DNA of 64,000 bases from JBGAHD01 sp044226395 (GTDB lineage Bacteria > Pseudomonadota > Gammaproteobacteria > Xanthomonadales > Ahniellaceae). This document shows positions 62,255 through 64,000 of this stretch, piece after piece. Location: positions 372,001-436,000 of the forward strand of contig JBGAHD010000001.1 of assembly GCA_044226395.1 (NCBI GenBank), read 5' to 3'. Position numbers and translations under genes: made by a program. Under the pieces are notes generated by a model. The model was given only the letters and a program-made list of their open reading frames with translations. It was not told the DNA's origin and did no database searches. The number at the start of each line of letters is the position of its first letter. The stretch's first letter is position 1.

Positions 62255-62962
62255 ATGGTTCGACAAAGGACGACAGGGTTTCGCCAGGGATTGGGGCATT
62301 GGGGACGATTCGTGGTCGCGGTGTTCGCGGCAAGCCTCAGCGCCGCGGCCGCCGCGCGTGACAGCGTGAGCTGGCCCAACGACGCCATGGCGCGTCTGAA
62401 TCTGATCGCGCAATGGCAAAGCCTGCGCGTCGACTTGCTGGCCAATGCCAGCGCCACCGAAGTGCTGCGGCAGTGGTGCGAGCAGCATCATCTGGCCGAG
62501 CCCGCGCGCATCGTCGCTGATCGCATGGCGGTGCCGTCGCGCGCGCCGGACATGGAGCAACTGCGTCGACTCGATGTCGCCGCCGCCGAGGAAGTGCGGT
62601 ATCGCCGAGTGGAACTGCGCTGCGGCGATCATGTGCTGTCCAAGGCCGAGAACTGGTACGTGCCGGCGCGTTTGACGCCGGAGATGAATCGCCTGCTCGA
62701 GACCACCGACACGCCGTTCGGGCAAGTGGTGTCGCCCTTGAAGCCGTTTCGAAAGACGGTCGAGACGACGCCCTTGTGGTTGCCGCCCGCGATCGAGGGG
62801 GATTGTCCCGCGCGTGGGGGACGCTTGATCTTGCCGGCGGAGTTGCTGCGGCATCGCGTGGTGCTTTACAGCGCGGATCTGGTGCCGTTTTCCGAGGTAG
62901 TTGAGGTTTATCAGGATGATCTGATGGACTTTGCGCCGCGGGTTTGCGCTGTTGCTCGATGA
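62255..62962 (+). CDS. exported protein with chorismate-lyase-like features
   Basis: A 235-residue protein with an N-terminal hydrophobic segment (FVVAVFAASLSAAAAA, about 19-34) that is probably a signal peptide. The central block VLSKAENWYVPARLTPEM and NRLLETTDTPFGQVVSPL, followed by FRKTVE and a hydrophobic strand pattern, recalls UbiC/chorismate-pyruvate-lyase-fold proteins. The C-terminal part has PAELLRHRVVLYSADLVPFSEVVEVYQ. Export would be odd for a ubiquinone enzyme, so this is more likely a paralogue with another role. Start ATG 62255; an earlier start cannot be excluded. Confidence 0.6.
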   Translation: MVRQRTTGFRQGLGHWGRFVVAVFAASLSAAAAARDSVSWPNDAMARLNLIAQWQSLRVDLLANASATEVLRQWCEQHHLAEPARIVADRMAVPSRAPDMEQLRRLDVAAAEEVRYRRVELRCGDHVLSKAENWYVPARLTPEMNRLLETTDTPFGQVVSPLKPFRKTVETTPLWLPPAIEGDCPARGGRLILPAELLRHRVVLYSADLVPFSEVVEVYQDDLMDFAPRVCAVAR

Positions 62963-63000
62963 GATCGAGTGGTGATCTCACCTGGGGGTTAGCGGGGTGG

Positions 63001-63057
63001 GGGTCCCCACCTAGCGGTGAGAAGAGCTGAAGGGTGGGTCCCCACCTGGCGGTGGGG
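63001..63057. repeat. direct repeat of a hairpin-forming unit
   Basis: GGGTCCCCACCTAGCGGTG at 63001-63019 recurs with one difference at 63036-63054, 35 bases later. The second copy forms a perfect 7-bp stem CCCCACC/GGTGGGG with a TGGC loop (63040-63057). It resembles the short repetitive extragenic palindromes common in this bacterial order. Confidence 0.65.
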
Positions 63058-63102
63058 AGCCCGTGGGGTGGTGTGGGGTGGGTTGTTGTGACGTTGTCGC
63101 TT

Positions 63103-63219
63103 GGCTCGGGGTGCCGCCCCTTGTCGGTGGGCGAGGGATTCAGCACATCCCTGTGCTGAACCCTCGCGGCGCACGTCCCTGTGCGCTGGCCACCGACAAG
63201 GGGACCGTCACCCCGAGCC
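63103..63219. repeat. 117-nt three-way-junction inverted repeat (REP/MITE-like)
   Basis: The outer arms pair over 11 bp (63103-63113 with 63209-63219) and, after a small asymmetric interior loop, over 14 bp (63117-63130 with 63190-63203). Inside are two hairpins: 63131-63167 (7 bp, one bulged A, 9 bp, TCCC loop) and 63169-63186 (GCGCAC/GTGCGC with a GTCCCT loop). The whole element folds as a three-way junction in RNA or a branched cruciform in DNA. No transposase gene is near. Likely a multicopy repeat, but copy number cannot be seen from one window. Confidence 0.75.
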
Positions 63220-63240
63220 GTCGAAACGTCGCTGGGTTCG

Positions 63241-63371
63241 GGGGGGAGGGCGAAAAGAAAAAGAAAAAAGCAAAAGAAGAAAAGAAGAAACAAAAGCAAA
63301 AGCAAAAGCAAAAGAAGAAGCGAAAATTAGAAAGCAGAAGCAAGAAAAAGAAGAAGGCAAAGGCAGAAGCT
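63241..63371 (+). repeat. extreme purine-rich tract with CAAAAG repeats
   Basis: About 130 bases composed almost only of A and G with scattered C, and only two T (in AAAATTAG) before the TAG at its right end. It includes several tandem CAAAAG units (63291-63314) and GAAGAA runs. Its base composition is unlike any other part of the window. CAAAAG/CTTTTG tracts are, as I recall, frequent between genes in Lysobacter and Xanthomonas relatives. Confidence 0.7.
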
Positions 63372-63559
63372 AGCGCAAGGCAAGAGGTAAGGGACGTTCA
63401 AGCACTCGAGCTGCTGCGTGCTGTGGTGGCGGGCGGTTTCTGGAGTGTTCGATTGGTGCTCGGCGAGTGATGTCCTGGCTTGGCGATCGCGGCGAAAGCA
63501 CGGCGCGGACAGCGCCGGACGTTGTCGTCCGTACGCCGCCGCGCGTGCCCTTGGGGGTG

Positions 63560-64000
63560 CTATTCGAAGCTGTCGCGGTGTTGGGCGTCGTCGATTTGGC
63601 CGCGTAGTTCGCCTTCGGGGGCGACGGTGGAGCGGACGTCGAAGTACCACTCGCCGCGTTTGAGTTGCGCTGCTTGCGTCGGCGAGATCGTCACGGGGCC
63701 GAAGCTTGTCGTTGCACTCGCCGCGCCTGACGTCGGCAGATCGAAGATCGTCGTGCCGTTTTGGCCGCGTCGCGCGGGGCCACGAATGCTCGTGAGTGTG
63801 TTCAAACCGTCGAGGCCGATGTAGTTCAGTCGCACGGTGATCGCATCCTCGGGGCCGGCTAGCGTTACCGTGCCGAAGCCCGTGGCTTCGGTGTTGGCGC
63901 CGGGCACGACTTGGGTGCCGGTGAGGAAGGATTCGATCACGCGATCGCCCAGCACTTGGCCGCGAATCTCACCGTTTACGTCGGCCGTGGAGTGCACGTC
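63560..64000 (-). CDS. CHRD-domain protein, C-terminal part (5' end outside window)
   Basis: The minus-strand frame is open to the last base of the window, so the N terminus (probably with a signal peptide) lies beyond it. The visible 146 residues contain the end of one CHRD unit (DVHSTADVNGEIRGQV) and a complete second one (SFLTGTQVVPG to WYFDVRSTVAPEGELRGQI). CHRD domains, first described in chordin, occur in exported bacterial proteins, often as repeats, without a defined function. It ends DDAQHRDSFE. Confidence 0.85.
   Translation of the reverse strand, partial: DVHSTADVNGEIRGQVLGDRVIESFLTGTQVVPGANTEATGFGTVTLAGPEDAITVRLNYIGLDGLNTLTSIRGPARRGQNGTTIFDLPTSGAASATTSFGPVTISPTQAAQLKRGEWYFDVRSTVAPEGELRGQIDDAQHRDSFE

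Larger units (their letters stand above)
62963..63559. other. non-coding repeat-rich stretch
   Basis: About 600 bases without a credible gene. From left to right: two copies of a 19-base hairpin-forming unit with a 35-base period, a 117-base three-way-junction inverted repeat, a purine-rich low-GC tract, and about 170 bases without recognisable structure. Open frames crossing it change composition abruptly at the repeat borders (lysine-rich in one frame, serine/arginine-rich in others) and are not believed. Confidence 0.7.

Noticed and set aside
63063..63470. A 135-codon frame with a lysine-rich region
   Set aside because: It runs straight through the three-way-junction repeat and the purine tract. 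Its composition changes abruptly at the repeat borders, so the lysine run reflects the DNA repeat and not a protein domain.

Overview
This 64 kb window is a chromosomal segment of a high-GC gammaproteobacterium, most likely of the order Lysobacterales (Xanthomonadales). The inference rests on the housekeeping gene orders (ftsK-lolA-rarA-crcB-serS, smc-zipA-ligA, recC-recB-recD), the sigma-factor/protein-kinase pair, a TonB receptor beside a flavin-dependent halogenase, and intergenic CAAAAG tracts. Genes are densely packed with many ATGA-type overlaps. I saw no rRNA, CRISPR array, prophage, transposase or insertion sequence; one tRNA gene, tRNA-Ser(UGA), is present.

Layout. 1-8471: core genes (3' end of ftsK, lolA, rarA, crcB, serS), a putative esterase, a DUF2306 membrane protein and a divergent LysR/short-chain dehydrogenase pair. 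8472-10488: a small islet of visibly lower GC (about 55% in the lines I counted) encoding a secreted cysteine-rich protein translationally coupled to a CPBP-family membrane protease, next to tRNA-Ser. 10668-19242: bolA, queF, smc, zipA, ligA, epmA. 19324-22674: an ECF42-type sigma factor with a C-terminal extension, two PhnB-like and two DGPF/YciI-like genes; the upstream DGPF gene has a good match to the ECF42 promoter. 22787-24953: a secreted lipase-like hydrolase and its operon partner. 25144-31645: DUF2461, sbcB, then a signalling block (PAS histidine kinase, CheY-like regulator, REC-REC-PAS-GGDEF-EAL protein). 31756-40114: recCBD.

40194-46745: an ECF sigma factor overlapping a Ser/Thr kinase with a TPR-like periplasmic part, a secreted DUF4124-like protein and a BaeSR-like two-component pair. 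46762-48397: a four-gene minus-strand operon (MAPEG, MmcQ/YjbR, SnoaL-like, cupin). 48629-53013: a phosphopantetheinyl transferase followed by an ECF sigma factor, a membrane putative anti-sigma factor and two exported HEAT-repeat proteins, with three GC-rich inverted repeats between the last two. 53174-56398: an acetylornithine-type aminotransferase, a Tat-exported protein, pirin and a GFA-family protein. 56529-60735: TonB-dependent receptor and halogenase, divergent, around a palindrome-rich control region. 60870-62962: intracellular PHB depolymerase and an exported chorismate-lyase-like protein. 62963-63559 is non-coding: hairpin direct repeats, a 117-nt sequence able to fold as a three-way junction, and an extreme purine-rich tract. 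The window ends inside a CHRD-domain gene.

The parts most worth a second look are the cysteine-rich protein/CPBP protease islet, the sigma/anti-sigma/HEAT operon, the ECF42 locus with its candidate promoter, the TonB receptor/halogenase pair and the structured repeat cluster at the right end. All functions are read from sequence motifs and gene context; no database search was possible.
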